This document shows, in pieces, positions 44,354 through 55,400 of a DNA stretch of 64,000 bases (positions are counted from its first letter, which is position 1; each line of letters opens with the position of its first letter). The notes beneath the pieces were generated by a model, which saw nothing but the letters and a program-made list of their open reading frames with translations, searched no databases and was not told the origin of the DNA. A program made the translations under genes and the position numbers. This stretch comes from an uncultured Cellvibrio sp. Its GTDB lineage: Bacteria > Pseudomonadota > Gammaproteobacteria > Pseudomonadales > Cellvibrionaceae. The stretch is from positions 4,579 through 68,578 of the forward strand of contig CAMLKG010000023.1 of the NCBI GenBank assembly GCA_946480695.1, in the 5' to 3' direction.

Positions 44354-45844
44354 TTAACCCGCTTTAGGAATATTCGCCACCAAACGCAATGACGCGGTAA
44401 GCTCTTCCATTTGCAACCAGGGGCGCATCATTACGACGGCGTTATACACACCAGGTTGACCGGGGACTTCCTTAACTTCCACGCGCGCCTCACGCAATGG
44501 ATATTGCGCCTTCGCTTCAGCGCTTGCGCCTTCGCTACCATTCACGTAGTTGCTGATCCAGCGATTTAACCAGGCCTCCGCTTCGCCCGGCTCCATGAAG
44601 GAACCGATCTTGTCGCGCGCCATCACTTTCAGGAAATGGGCGATACGTGAAGTTGCCATAACGTAAGGCAAGCGCGCCGAAATTGCAGCGTTGGCGGTTG
44701 CATCCGGGTTGTCGAATTTTTTGGGGCGTTGGGTAGTTTGCGCACCAAAGAAAACCGCGTAATCCGTATTTTTATAGTGACACAATGGCAGGAAACCCAA
44801 TTTGCTGAGTTCGGCTTCGCGGCGATCGGTAATGCCAATTTCAGTTGGGCATTTTTGATCCGTGTCGCCATCATCGCTTACAAATACATGGCTTGGCAGG
44901 CCTTCGACTTTGCCACCGCCTTCAGCGCCGCGAATAGCTGTACACCAGCCGTATTCCGAGAATGCGTTGGTCAGGGTGGTACCCAGCGCATAAGCCGCGT
45001 TCATCCAGCAATAATCATCATGGTCTGTTTCGACATGGCGACCATCGTCTGTACGAGCGACTTCCTCGTAGTTAAATGCTTCTACCGGTTTGGTGGCCTG
45101 GCCGTAAGGCAGGCGAGCCAAGACGCGCGGCATGGCCAGGGTTACAAAGCGGGAATCTTCGGTATCGCGGAAACTGCGCCACTGGATGTATTCGGCGCTG
45201 TCGAAAATCTTTTCCAGATCACGCGGTTTGGATAATTCGGTGAAACTGTCAAAGCCGAACATTTCAGGCGCGGCAGCGGATAGGAACGGACAGAAACCTG
45301 CAGCGGCAACATTAGACATTTTTGACAACAGGGAAATGTCGTCCGGATGAGTAGAAAATTCATAGTCGCCAATCAATGCCGCGTAAGGCTGGCCACCGGC
45401 AGTACCGAATTCGCTTTCGTAAATTTTCTTGAAAATCTGGCTTTGATCGAATTCAACGGCTTTTTCCAGATCCTTACCCAACTCCTTTTTGCTGATATTC
45501 ATCATGCGGATTTTCAATTGGGTGCTGGTTTCGCTGTTATTAACCAGGTAATTCAATCCACGCCATGAACCTTCAAGCTTCTGGAATTTCTCGTTGTGCA
45601 TGACGGCGGCCAATTGCCTGGACATGGCTTCGTCAATGGCTTTAATGGCGGCATTGATTGTGACAGAGAGGTTCTTATCCCACTTCACCGTGCCTTTCAT
45701 TGCCTCTTGTGTCAACGTGCGCAGGAGTTCTTCTGTTTCATTGCGGGCTGTTTGCTTGGTCGCGCTAATTGCCTGCTCCAGGAAACTGACGTCGTTGGTT
45801 TGCGCTTCGGCCTGCTGGCTGGCTACTTGTTCTTGAGTAGTCAT
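44354..45844 (-). CDS. tssC: T6SS sheath large subunit TssC
   Basis: Main sheath protein, forming the contractile tail with TssB. 496 residues, the standard length. It has the N-terminal helix [71 protein letters not shown], then [13 protein letters not shown] and the C-terminal [23 protein letters not shown] 45844 has GAGGAG eight bases upstream, a strong site suited to a structural protein. It starts 5 bp after tssB. A second TssC paralog follows after a stem-loop. Confidence 0.97.
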   Translation of the reverse strand: MTTQEQVASQQAEAQTNDVSFLEQAISATKQTARNETEELLRTLTQEAMKGTVKWDKNLSVTINAAIKAIDEAMSRQLAAVMHNEKFQKLEGSWRGLNYLVNNSETSTQLKIRMMNISKKELGKDLEKAVEFDQSQIFKKIYESEFGTAGGQPYAALIGDYEFSTHPDDISLLSKMSNVAAAGFCPFLSAAAPEMFGFDSFTELSKPRDLEKIFDSAEYIQWRSFRDTEDSRFVTLAMPRVLARLPYGQATKPVEAFNYEEVARTDDGRHVETDHDDYCWMNAAYALGTTLTNAFSEYGWCTAIRGAEGGGKVEGLPSHVFVSDDGDTDQKCPTEIGITDRREAELSKLGFLPLCHYKNTDYAVFFGAQTTQRPKKFDNPDATANAAISARLPYVMATSRIAHFLKVMARDKIGSFMEPGEAEAWLNRWISNYVNGSEGASAEAKAQYPLREARVEVKEVPGQPGVYNAVVMMRPWLQMEELTASLRLVANIPKAG

Positions 45845-45849
45845 ATCAA

Positions 45850-46359
45850 TTACTCCTCATCCTTCTTAACACCCAGTTCACTCGACAATGAAGTGAGTGC
45901 ATTGGTATTGCTTAATACATCTTCCAATATGGATTCCAGCTCTTCCGAGCGATCAGCCTTAGTCAGCAAGTCGCGCAGCTTATTGCGTGTATCCATTAAT
46001 TTTTTCAGTGGCTCAAGTTGCTCCACGATGCGGTGCGGCTCAAAATCTTCCATGTTTTTGAAATCCAGGTTCACAGACATTTCGCTACCATCACCCTCCA
46101 GGAGGTTTTCTACTTTCATGCGCAATTGGGGGTTAACCTTTGACATGATTTCGTTAAAGTTATCGCGATCAATCTGGGAGAATTTGCGCTCTTTGAGCGG
46201 CTTTTTACTGTCGGCATTGTCACCTGAATAATCGCCCATCACACCCATCACGAAAGGAATTTCTTTTTCGACAACAGTGCCGTTGGTTTCCAAATCGTAT
46301 GTGATGTGAACACGAGGCTTTCTTACACGCTTCAATTTGTCATGGATACTCTCGGACAT
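45850..46359 (-). CDS. tssB: T6SS sheath small subunit TssB
   Basis: Small sheath subunit that forms the TssB/TssC tubule and carries the helix recognised by ClpV in many systems. 169 residues. Family marks are [34 protein letters not shown], and [20 protein letters not shown], ending in a charged coiled region. It starts 33 bp after tssA and ends 5 bp before tssC. No oddities. Confidence 0.97.
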   Translation of the reverse strand: MSESIHDKLKRVRKPRVHITYDLETNGTVVEKEIPFVMGVMGDYSGDNADSKKPLKERKFSQIDRDNFNEIMSKVNPQLRMKVENLLEGDGSEMSVNLDFKNMEDFEPHRIVEQLEPLKKLMDTRNKLRDLLTKADRSEELESILEDVLSNTNALTSLSSELGVKKDEE

Positions 46360-46392
46360 AATCCCTAATCCTCTCTGGCTAGGTGGTTAAAA

Positions 46393-47517
46393 TTAATCTT
46401 CATTGCTCTTCACACCAGTAAGTTCACTGAAGTGTTTGCGTGACGAAGAGTCTGGTATTAGCTCGACAATAAGATCTTCGAGCGACATATTGCCCCATTT
46501 CACGGCTTTTTCCAGCGCATAGGAAACGGGTGAATGTGGTTCAGTTTTCCGAAAAAACTGCGCGATCTCCAATAATTGTTTGAACGCTGCATCGCGGGAG
46601 ACCAACGCATTGGCTATAACATTAGCAGTATTGCTGGTGTTGGCCTTGGTAGCGGAAGCGGTAATACCGTCGGTTGGGCCTTCTTCTTCATGCACCGCTA
46701 CATCGGCAACGGGTAATTTGTGTTTGGCGATGTGATTAATGGCGGCGCGGCATTCTTCCAGTGTAGCAATAATCGCCCGTGTGGATGGCGCATCGTCAGA
46801 GCCGCAAAGGTTGTCCAATAGTTTTTCAGTGGCGCGGCAACTATCTATGGCAATGGCAATGTCATCTAATAGATCAACAAAAAAGCTTTCATTGCTTTCG
46901 GCGACGGCCTGTTCGATATTGGCCAGCGTAAAACCCAGCTTTTCTGCCTTGGCTTCACGTGCGTCTTCATTGGTAATGCGTTCAAGGTCTATCGCTTGCT
47001 GGTATTGATAATAAGCAAACGGGCCGGGTGTGTACCCTTCTGTCAATGGAATGCGGCGAATAGGTGCGATTAAAACACCTTCGTTGGACGTACCGTTCAA
47101 GCCAGCCAGTGGCGCAACGCGCGTTTCTATCCCGTCTTCGTCTGGCATAGGGTAAAGGTTGTCCCAGAACTGCCCGAGCAAGCCTTCAATAAGCTGCATG
47201 GAGTCCCGTAATCCCTGAAAACCATAGCGCCTGACCATGGCCTCGGTCAGCCAGGTTGCCACTTCCAGGTCTTTGCTTTCTTCGCGCAGGATTTTGGGCG
47301 CAAGCGTTAATATTTTTCGCCAGTATTCGTCGGCCTCGCCGCCGCCTTCATTATAGAGGTTGTTCTTCTCGGCATCGCGGGCCGCATAACGTGCCGTTTT
47401 AATTGTTTGGTAGCTGGATAATGGCGATGCGTCCAAACGGAGATCTTCCCCGGTGGGACGATCCTCTGAAATTGGATTAAGAAATTCTGGTATGTCGAGA
47501 ATTGCTGATGATGCCAT
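46393..47517 (-). CDS. tssA: T6SS cap/baseplate protein TssA
   Basis: TssA recruits tube and sheath subunits and caps the growing tail. 374 residues. The N-terminal ImpA domain reads ISEDRPTGEDLRLDASPLSS and later WDNLYPMPDEDG with RVAPLAGLNG, all typical. The C-terminal part ends with FFRKTEPHSPVSYALEKAVKWGNMSLEDLI, the short VasJ-like type rather than the long ring-forming type. It is the first gene of the minus-strand core operon and faces the fha operon across a 360-bp divergent promoter region. Confidence 0.95.
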   Translation of the reverse strand: MASSAILDIPEFLNPISEDRPTGEDLRLDASPLSSYQTIKTARYAARDAEKNNLYNEGGGEADEYWRKILTLAPKILREESKDLEVATWLTEAMVRRYGFQGLRDSMQLIEGLLGQFWDNLYPMPDEDGIETRVAPLAGLNGTSNEGVLIAPIRRIPLTEGYTPGPFAYYQYQQAIDLERITNEDAREAKAEKLGFTLANIEQAVAESNESFFVDLLDDIAIAIDSCRATEKLLDNLCGSDDAPSTRAIIATLEECRAAINHIAKHKLPVADVAVHEEEGPTDGITASATKANTSNTANVIANALVSRDAAFKQLLEIAQFFRKTEPHSPVSYALEKAVKWGNMSLEDLIVELIPDSSSRKHFSELTGVKSNED

Positions 47518-47877
47518 TAAGACGTATCCCTATTGGTCTGATCTTATTTAAATAAAGGTTGTCCTGAATAGTGCTTACAACCTAAGCTAGCGCCCCCGGG
47601 CTCGTAAGGATAAAGCTTCCAAGTTGCACTGACGAGCCAGCGCTGGCTACAACCTAGCACAGTCGGCATCATAAATTAATAACTCCTGTTTAAAAAGTGA
47701 TTGAGAGCTAGAGAAATGTGTCACAAAACCTGCGGTGGTATGTGGTTTTGCTGGCATGATAGGATTTGTTGATTGCCACAGCGATTGGGCGAAGCCCCAA
47801 ACGGGTGTAGGAATTCTTAAATAATCTTTATAATCAAACACATACTCGCTAGATGGATCGGTTAGGGTTTATTGCAG
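47518..47877. promoter_or_regulatory. Divergent promoter region between the two T6SS operons
   Basis: 360 bp without a gene. On the plus strand a perfect TATAAT lies at 47829-47834, 43 bp before the fha ATG, with a poor -35. On the minus strand TTGTAA and TTTATT with an 18-bp spacer could serve tssA. A dyad AGGTTGT (47556-47562) and ACAACCT (47577-47583) overlaps that promoter, and a third half-site ACAACCT lies near 47649. A long imperfect inverted repeat spans about 47588-47650. A weak sigma-54-like match lies at 47643-47659. Confidence 0.5.
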
Positions 47878-49524
47878 ATGGCGCTTCAAGTTACTCTTGT
47901 CAAGACTCCCGGTAACATTGCTTTACCGCGGAATAATCACGTGTTTGACCAGCGCGGCGGCACTTTTGGACGCGCTGATACTAATACCTGGGTACTTCCT
48001 GATCCGGATAAATTCCTTTCTTCCTGCCATTGTGAAATTATCTTCGCCGATAATCAGTTTTACCTCGAGGACAAGAGTACCAACGGTACTTTTATAAACG
48101 GTGGTTTTGAGCCCCTTGGTCGAGGCACCCGGCATCAATTGCGCGATGGGGATTTTTTTGAAATCGGGGATTACCGTTTTTCCATCCAGTTGCAGCTGGA
48201 ACAGCAACCACCAGTAGGTGCGTTCGCATCGCCATTTGACCTGGCGCCTGCTTATCCGGGTAATACCCCCTTATTCAATGAAGTCCCCAACGCAGATTTC
48301 TTTGGCCAGGGGGCAAGTGATACGCCTGCACTGTTTGACCAGCAACAGGATCCTTTAGCACTTTGGGATAAACGGCCGCCCCAACCCCGGCATTCGCCTT
48401 TCGATCAGCCCCGCGATTTTGCGTCATCTAATAGGGAAAGTGATTCCCTGCTGGATGATTTTGTGGGCATTGGCAAGCCGGCCATTGATGCGGGTTTTGC
48501 TGCAATGGATAGCGCGCCGGGGATGGATCAGGCGGTGTCCTGGCCATCGGCAACGTCTGAAAACCTCATCCCGGAAGATTGGGCTGACGACCTGATGAGT
48601 CCGGCGTCCCAAGCTTCTCGTCGCGTGCCCGTAGCACCGGGAACCTTACCGGACGACGGCTTGGTGTCACCATTCGGAATCGAGCCGAAAGCAACGCCGA
48701 CTGAAATGCCATTCGAGGTTCCCAAGCCCAATACGCGCATTCCGTTGGCAGAGCGTATCCTGGGTATGGAAGCAGTGCGGGATACAGCCCCGCCGGTGCA
48801 CAGACCCGATGCACCGCAAGACACACCGGTTCCCCCGGTGGCTAGCGTCGTTCCCGAGGCAAAAACCCGGGTCCAGGCACAGGTTGCGCCGGTGGCAGCA
48901 AACAACCCGGACAACTCGGCAAATCGTATATTAGTGGAAGCATTGGGATTGGACATGTCGCGTTTGTCCGATGCGGACATGGTTGAAATCAGTCGTATTA
49001 CCGGGCTGCTCATGCGTGAAATTGTGGAGGGTATGCTGGGTGTTTTGCGTTCGCGCGCCAGTATAAAAAACGAATTCCGGATGAATGTCACGACTATCCA
49101 GCCGGTGGAAAATAATCCGCTGAAATTTTCGGTGAGTGTAGATGATGCGTTGGAAAACCTTTTTATAAAAAAATCCAATGCCTACAAAAAGCCGGTGGAA
49201 GCGTTTCGCGAAGGTTTCCAGGAAATTGCCGAACATCAACTGGCAATGATTGCCGGTATTCGCCAGGGATTTGAAGCGATGATGGAGCGATTCAATCCGG
49301 AGCAATTAGAAAAAACCTTTAGCAAGCAAGTAAAAGGCAGTGTGATTCCCGGTATGCAAAAAGCGAAGTTCTGGAGTAGCTATACCGATTATTACCAAGG
49401 GTTTACTGACAATATGGAGTTTTCATTCCAGCATTTGTTTGGCAGTGATTTTGTATCAGCTTATGAAGACCAATTGCGTCGTCTGACGGCAGCGAGGAAA
49501 CGAGGGGAGTCCAACAATGAATAA
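47878..49524 (+). CDS. T6SS FHA-domain regulator (Fha/TagH)
   Basis: The forkhead-associated domain binds phosphothreonine; in the threonine-phosphorylation pathway PpkA phosphorylates Fha and thereby triggers T6SS assembly. The FHA domain fills residues 1-100 with all core marks: GGTFGRADTNTW, SSCHCEI, and STNGTFINGG. A long proline- and acidic-rich linker follows (about 110-350). The C-terminal domain from about 355 (VEALGLDMSRLSDADMVEISR, LLMREIVEGMLGVLRSRASIK, then the QLEKTFSKQVKGSVIPGMQKA region) is the type VI-specific TagH part. ATG 47878 is preferred to the in-frame TTG at 47872, though spacing to AGGG is long. It leads the plus operon and overlaps tssJ by 8 bases. Confidence 0.93.
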   Translation: MALQVTLVKTPGNIALPRNNHVFDQRGGTFGRADTNTWVLPDPDKFLSSCHCEIIFADNQFYLEDKSTNGTFINGGFEPLGRGTRHQLRDGDFFEIGDYRFSIQLQLEQQPPVGAFASPFDLAPAYPGNTPLFNEVPNADFFGQGASDTPALFDQQQDPLALWDKRPPQPRHSPFDQPRDFASSNRESDSLLDDFVGIGKPAIDAGFAAMDSAPGMDQAVSWPSATSENLIPEDWADDLMSPASQASRRVPVAPGTLPDDGLVSPFGIEPKATPTEMPFEVPKPNTRIPLAERILGMEAVRDTAPPVHRPDAPQDTPVPPVASVVPEAKTRVQAQVAPVAANNPDNSANRILVEALGLDMSRLSDADMVEISRITGLLMREIVEGMLGVLRSRASIKNEFRMNVTTIQPVENNPLKFSVSVDDALENLFIKKSNAYKKPVEAFREGFQEIAEHQLAMIAGIRQGFEAMMERFNPEQLEKTFSKQVKGSVIPGMQKAKFWSSYTDYYQGFTDNMEFSFQHLFGSDFVSAYEDQLRRLTAARKRGESNNE

Positions 49525-50032
49525 ATCGTTTGAGATAATGCGTTCAGGCCTGGTGAAGATAATGTTGCTTGCGTTTTTAGTATTCGCCCTGGGTGCGTGT
49601 TCATCATCCAAAAGCCGGGTGGGGGGAGTGTTAAACCTGGATACGGATTTGAAGCTTACCCTGAAGGTGGGTTCAGATATAAATCCGGATGATAACAACC
49701 GACCTTCACCGGTATTTGTCCGCTTTTACCAACTTAAATCCACCACGGCTTTCGATAAAGCCGACTTTATTGATATTTATGAGCGCGATAAGGAAATTTT
49801 CGGTGGCGACATTATCAATAAACAAACGTTAAAGCCCCTGGTTCCCGGTGAAACCCGCACTGAACGTTTGGTTCTGGAACCGGGAACGCGCGCTATTGCA
49901 ATTTATGCGGAGTTCTCCCAGTACGCGGGCTCCACTTACAAAGTGACCTTTCCCGTGACGGAAAACAACGTTATTCGCAATGCGGAAATCGTGCAGATTT
50001 CCGGAAGAACCCTGTCACTGGTTAAAAAATAA
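49517..50032 (+). CDS. tssJ: T6SS outer-membrane lipoprotein TssJ
   Basis: Outer-membrane lipoprotein that anchors TssM and starts building of the membrane complex. 171 residues. The signal ends LGAC with lipidated Cys28 followed by SSSKS, consistent with outer-membrane sorting. The mature part is a beta-sandwich with RPSPVFVRFYQLKSTTAF and DIYERDKEIFGG, the family signatures. ATG 49517 overlaps the fha stop; a GGGGAG site lies seven bases upstream. Followed by tssK after 36 bp. Confidence 0.95.
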   Translation: MNKSFEIMRSGLVKIMLLAFLVFALGACSSSKSRVGGVLNLDTDLKLTLKVGSDINPDDNNRPSPVFVRFYQLKSTTAFDKADFIDIYERDKEIFGGDIINKQTLKPLVPGETRTERLVLEPGTRAIAIYAEFSQYAGSTYKVTFPVTENNVIRNAEIVQISGRTLSLVKK

Positions 50033-50068
50033 ATCCGGGTTCCTACCCAGGGAATTTACGAGAAGCCT

Positions 50069-51403
50069 ATGTCTCTTGATAGCAAAGTCGTGTGGTCAGA
50101 GGGGATGTTCCTGAATCCCCAACATTTTCAGCAGCAAGATCGCTACTTCGAAAGTTACGTCAATCGCAAGTGCAGCGCTCAGGGTAGTAACACCTGGGGT
50201 TTACAGCACCTGGAGCTAGACCAGCAATTGTTGAAACTGGGTAAGATTTCCGTGCACAACGGTCGCGGTATCTTTCCCGATGGAACACCGTTCAGCTTTC
50301 CGGATATTGATGATGCCCCGGCGGTAATCGAGCTGCCTGTAGGTTCGCATAATGTGGTGGTATACCTTGGGGTGCCGGTGCGCCGCCCGGGTGCGGTAGA
50401 TGTTTTGGCCAAGGATAATGTGCAGAGCCTGGCCCGTTATTATCCACTGGATATGCCGGTGCGCGATGTTACCCAGGAGGGCGGGGAGGACCATCAACTC
50501 GGTGTTGCCAAATTACGCCTGCGCCTGTTACTGGAAACCGAGGATTTAAGTGGCTATGCCTGTATCGGTATAGCGCGAATTGCCGAAGCGCGTGAAGACC
50601 GCAATATTATCCTTGATGAACATTACCTGCCGAGTTGCCTGGATGTCCAGGCGGCCCCGCGGCTATCGGGTTTTTTACATGAATTGGTAGGGTTACTGCA
50701 TCACCGCGGCGAATCCATCGCGGGCCGGTTGGCGGATGGCCGCCGTGGCGGCACAGCGGAAATCGCCGATTATATGTTGTTGCAACTAGTCAACCGTGCA
50801 GAGCCGTATATCTCCCACCTGACGACTATTGATGGATTACACCCGGCGCGCTTGTATGGGGAGTTGGTACAATTGGCAGGCGAATTATCGACGTTTGTAG
50901 CCAAGGCAAAACGCCCACCACAATTTCCGCAATATTTGCATGATAATTTGCAGCAAACCTTTTCCCTGGCAATCAGTACGCTGCGCGAATACCTATCAAT
51001 GGTGTACGAACAAACGGCTATTTCATTGCAATTGGTGGAAAAGAAATACGGTATTCGCGTATCCGAAATTACCGATCGCAGCTTGCTCGGTACCGCTGTA
51101 TTTATTTTGGCGGTACGTGCCGATGTTAAAGATGAAGTTATCCGCTTGCGTTTACCGGCGCAAATGAAAATCGGGCCGGTAGAAAGAATTCGCGAGCTGG
51201 TTAACGCCGCCATGCCCGGTATTTTGGTTCGTCCGCTACCGGTAGCGCCCCGCCAAATTCCATTCCGGTCCGGATACACGTATTTTGAATTGGATAAGCA
51301 CAGTGAGTTCTGGAAAGAATTAAATCAATCCGGTGGATTTGCGCTGCATTTAGGTGGCGACTTCCCGGGTATCGAAATGGAATTTTGGGCAATAAGGCAG
51401 TAA
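50069..51403 (+). CDS. tssK: T6SS baseplate-membrane linker TssK
   Basis: TssK trimers link the baseplate to the TssL/TssM membrane complex and resemble phage receptor-binding proteins. 444 residues. The N-terminus VVWSEGMFLNPQHFQQQDRY is the family signature; other marks are ISVHNGRGIFPDGTPFSFPD and the C-terminal HSEFWKELNQSGGFALHLGG. It lies in the usual tssJ-K-L-M order with no defects. Confidence 0.96.
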   Translation: MSLDSKVVWSEGMFLNPQHFQQQDRYFESYVNRKCSAQGSNTWGLQHLELDQQLLKLGKISVHNGRGIFPDGTPFSFPDIDDAPAVIELPVGSHNVVVYLGVPVRRPGAVDVLAKDNVQSLARYYPLDMPVRDVTQEGGEDHQLGVAKLRLRLLLETEDLSGYACIGIARIAEAREDRNIILDEHYLPSCLDVQAAPRLSGFLHELVGLLHHRGESIAGRLADGRRGGTAEIADYMLLQLVNRAEPYISHLTTIDGLHPARLYGELVQLAGELSTFVAKAKRPPQFPQYLHDNLQQTFSLAISTLREYLSMVYEQTAISLQLVEKKYGIRVSEITDRSLLGTAVFILAVRADVKDEVIRLRLPAQMKIGPVERIRELVNAAMPGILVRPLPVAPRQIPFRSGYTYFELDKHSEFWKELNQSGGFALHLGGDFPGIEMEFWAIRQ

Positions 51404-51466
51404 AAACACACCATTTGTTCCTGGCGTTTTAATTACAGCAGAATCCTTTGGGTATACGGAAACAAT

Positions 51467-52360
51467 ATGTCTGATAACGGCTCTGATAAAACGGTTTTTA
51501 AACAACCCATGCCGGGTGGCGATCGCACCGGCATGCGCCCGGCACCGGGTGCGCGCGGGCCATCGACACCGGCGCGTGAGCAACCATCCACCGGCTATCA
51601 GCAGCCACCACCGTCGTCAAATCGACCAATGATGCCGGATGTGAACTCTGGCCAATTTAAAGCAGAGCACTCGGTAAATCCTGTTGTAAATGCGGCGGCG
51701 ACTTTAATTGCCGTATTTGCGAAAACCCGAAGTACCGCGCGTCACAATGATGTAGGCGGACTTTACCAGCGTTTGGTCAATGAAATAAAAGCCTTTGAAT
51801 CGCGCTTGCGCGATTTGAATTTAAAGCAGGAGCAATTGTTATCCGCGCGTTACCTGATGTGTTCAGTCCTGGACGAGGCGGTGCTCAATACGCCTTGGGG
51901 CTCCGAAAGCGCCTGGGCCCAGCGCACATTGTTAAGCGTATTCCACGGTGAAACTTCAGGCGGTGAGAAGTCGTTCCTTATCCTGGACCGACTCAAGCAA
52001 ACACCCGCCGAAAACCTTGATTTAATCGAATTATTTTATATTTGTATCAGCCTGGGGTTTGAAGGGCGCTACCGGTTGATGAATCGCGGCCGCGAGGGCC
52101 TCGACCAAATCCGCGAAGAATTGTTTGCAATCATTCGTCGCCATCGCGGGGATTACGAGCGTTCTTTATCGCCCTCCTGGGCGGGCTTGGGCAATATGCG
52201 TAACCCGCTCACTGAATACATTCCACTGTGGTTTGTTGTGGCTTTGATGGTAGCCATTTTATTCTTCAGTTATTCGGGCCTGAGGTATTGGCTCTATTCC
52301 TCGTCAACGCCGGTTGTTCAGGAAATTTCTGAACTCCAGGATAAGGATGAATCGCACTGA
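51467..52360 (+). CDS. tssL: T6SS inner-membrane protein TssL (DotU type, no peptidoglycan domain)
   Basis: Membrane-complex protein with a cytoplasmic DotU domain that binds TssK and TssM. 297 residues. The first 65 residues are disordered and rich in Pro/Gly/Arg. The DotU domain has LSARYLMCSVLDEAVLNTPW and the SLGFEGRYRLMNRGREGLDQI pattern. A single C-terminal membrane helix (YIPLWFVVALMVAILFFSY, about 245-270) leaves a short periplasmic tail. The OmpA-like peptidoglycan-binding domain found in evolved TssL proteins is absent, so anchoring to the wall would need another protein; none was seen in the window. Confidence 0.95.
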   Translation: MSDNGSDKTVFKQPMPGGDRTGMRPAPGARGPSTPAREQPSTGYQQPPPSSNRPMMPDVNSGQFKAEHSVNPVVNAAATLIAVFAKTRSTARHNDVGGLYQRLVNEIKAFESRLRDLNLKQEQLLSARYLMCSVLDEAVLNTPWGSESAWAQRTLLSVFHGETSGGEKSFLILDRLKQTPAENLDLIELFYICISLGFEGRYRLMNRGREGLDQIREELFAIIRRHRGDYERSLSPSWAGLGNMRNPLTEYIPLWFVVALMVAILFFSYSGLRYWLYSSSTPVVQEISELQDKDESH

Positions 52361-52431
52361 GTGCATAAAACAAAAATGATGGATTGGTCTGCGCTGTAAC
52401 AGACCCCCGACTTGATTGGTAATCAGGATTT

Positions 52432-55400
52432 ATGAATAAGATTGGTCGCTTTTTTACAAACCCGCTGGTGATCTCGCTCATTGGTTTGGTATTAATCGCC
52501 TTGTTAATTTGGTTTGCCGGGCCGCAAATCAAATTTGGCGCCGATAACTCGGCTCCCCTGGCTGATGTAACCACGCGCTTGCTCATAATTATGGGCGTAA
52601 TACTTTTATGGGTATTAAATGCCTGGCGCCGGCAATTCATGGTCAATAAAAATAATAAAAATCTGGTCAGTGATTTACAGGAAACCAACCAGTATGCGCA
52701 ACAGGATATGGCATCAGAGCAAGCTGCTGATGAGATTGCGCAACTCAGCGACCGTTTCCAATCGGCCCTCGCGACTTTGAACAAACTCAAATTCCATGGC
52801 CGTGGCCGCAAGAAAGCACTCTATCAATTGCCCTGGTACATTATTGTCGGGCCACCCGGTTCGGGTAAAACCACCGCCCTGGTTAACTCGGGGCTGGAAT
52901 TTCCGTTGGCGGATCAATTTGGCAAAGGGGCTGTGCAAGGGGTAGGGGGAACACGCAACTGTGATTGGTGGTTTACCAATGAAGCCGTGTTGATTGATAC
53001 CGCGGGTCGTTACACCACACAAGATAGCCACAAAGCGATTGATAGTTCTGCGTGGGAAGGCTTCCTGACGTTGTTAAAGCGCAATCGCCGCCGCCGTCCC
53101 ATCAATGGCGCTATAGTCGCAATCAGTTTGCAGGATTTGTTAATGCAAACCGATGAAGAGCGTAGCTTGCACGCCAAAACCATACGTTCGCGCCTGGATG
53201 AATTGATGGATAAACTGGAAATCCGGTTTCCGGTTTATTTGTTATTTACCAAGTCGGATCTGGTACACGGATTTAGTGAATTTTTTGAAGACCTGGGTAA
53301 AGAAGAGCGCGAGCAAGTCTGGGGGATTTCGCTTCCCAACGCCCCCAAGCCTACCCAAAGCCCCGATTTTTCACACATCAGCCATGAACTGAAAAAACTG
53401 TCCGAGCGATTAAACGAGCGGGTCATCTGGCGTATGCATCAGGAGCGCGATCCGCAGCGGTGCGCCGCTATTGAAGGTTTTCCATTGCAGATGGAAAACC
53501 TGTTTCAGATCGCTGAATCTTTTATCAATCGTACCTTTGCGCAGAATCGCTTCCAATTCCAACCCTATTTGCGCGGCGTTTATTTTTCCAGCGGTACCCA
53601 GGACGGCACTCCGATTGACCGGCTGATGACATCGGTCTCTTCGAATTTTGGCTTCGCGCGCGAAGTGGCCGCGCCTAATTCCGGGCGCGGGAAAAGTTAT
53701 TTTATTTCTCGTTTGTTCCGCGAAGTTATTTTTCCTGAATCGGAACTGGTGGGTACCAACCGTCGTTACGAACGCATTATCCGTATCACACAAACAGCAG
53801 CTTATATAGCGGCGGCGGCGGTTACGCTGTCGGTAGTCTTGTTGTGGAGCGGGAGTGTTACACGCAATAACCTATATATGGTGGATGTTAAGGACAACAT
53901 TAAAACCTTTAAGGACACCACCAAACAGTTGGCTATTAATTCGGCCGATGCCGGCAATATTTTGCCTCCATTGAATGCGCTTTATTCGGCGAGCAGTGTT
54001 TACGACAAACAGGCGCACCCCTGGTTAAACAGCATGGGGCTTTATGATGACCGCGTGGATCAGGAGGCGAACCAGCTTTACCAGCAAAAATTGCAAACGC
54101 TGTTTTTGCCACATTTGTTACGCACTATGGAACGAGTGATCCAGCAGGGCGATCCTGGCGGTGACCTTTATTCCAGTTTCCGCTTATACATGATGTTCAA
54201 AGTCATGGACAAAATGAACAAACCTTTGGTGCAAGAATGGTTCGAACGGCATTGGGATCACCAATTCGCACAGGACAAGCAAAAAAATGCGGAACTCAAG
54301 CAACATCTCAATGCGTTGTTTGCCCTGGATTTCCCGCCTTCCGAATTGAATCCCCTATTGGTGGAGCAGACCCGCGCGCAGCTATTGCGCGTGCCGGTCG
54401 CACAACGAATTTACAGCCGCATTAAAGCTGATCCGCAATACAGCCAGAAGGTAGATGTACTCAATTGGTATGGTGAGCCGGTACGCAATAATTTCGATGT
54501 GGATGCCAACCGGAATATATTCACTATCCCCGTGTTATTCACGCTACAGGGATATAAAAACCTGGACATTTCGTCCAGCTCGCCACTTTTTTCCGATGTG
54601 GCTGACGAGCAATGGGTATTGGCTGATGCGGACGCAAACAGCCAGTTATTAATTGATCGCGATGTTGAAAGTATCAGTGCGCAAGTGCGTGAATTTTATC
54701 TGGCCGATTACAGCAATACCTGGGCGGGTATTCACAATGCCTTGGCTGTGAATCATTTTTCCAGCATCCAGGATTTGAATCGCGCCTTAAGCGCTTTTGT
54801 CGATCCGGTTTATTCACCCATCCTTGCGATATTGGACACCGCGAAAACCCACACCCAGCTTACCCCGCCGGTGCTGGACAAGGCCGCAGATAAAGTCCAG
54901 GGCGGCGGTGCAACTGACAAAGCCCTGGATTACCTGGCTGCGAAAGTGGAAGGCACACAAGTGGATAAACGTTTTGAGGATTTGCATAAACTCGTGCAGC
55001 AATCCTCACGCGGCCCGGCACCCATAAACAGTGTGCTGCAACAGGTGGAAACCCTGCGGGCGTTTGTACAGGAGATCGCGCTGGCGCCGGATACCGAACA
55101 AAGTGCATTTGAAATTGCCAAGGCGCGTTACCAATCCAATGCGGGCAACCCGGTCTCCGCCTTGCGTGCCTATGCCAAAACCACACCGGAACCGGTGCAG
55201 CGCTGGTTAACCAGCCTGGCTGACGAATCCTGGAAAATAATTTCCCAATCAGCACACGGTTACGTGAGCAAGGAATGGCGCGCCCGGGTTTACCAACCTT
55301 ATTCACAAGCGCTTGCTGGCCGCTATCCGCTCAACCCCAATGCCTCCGATGAGCTTGCGCTGCTGGACTTCAGCAGCTTCTTTAAACCTCAGGGGACCCT

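Noticed and set aside
47643..47659. Sigma-54 promoter for the fha operon
   Set aside because: Matches only about 10 of 14 defined positions, lies about 220 bp from the gene, and no VasH-type activator is present.
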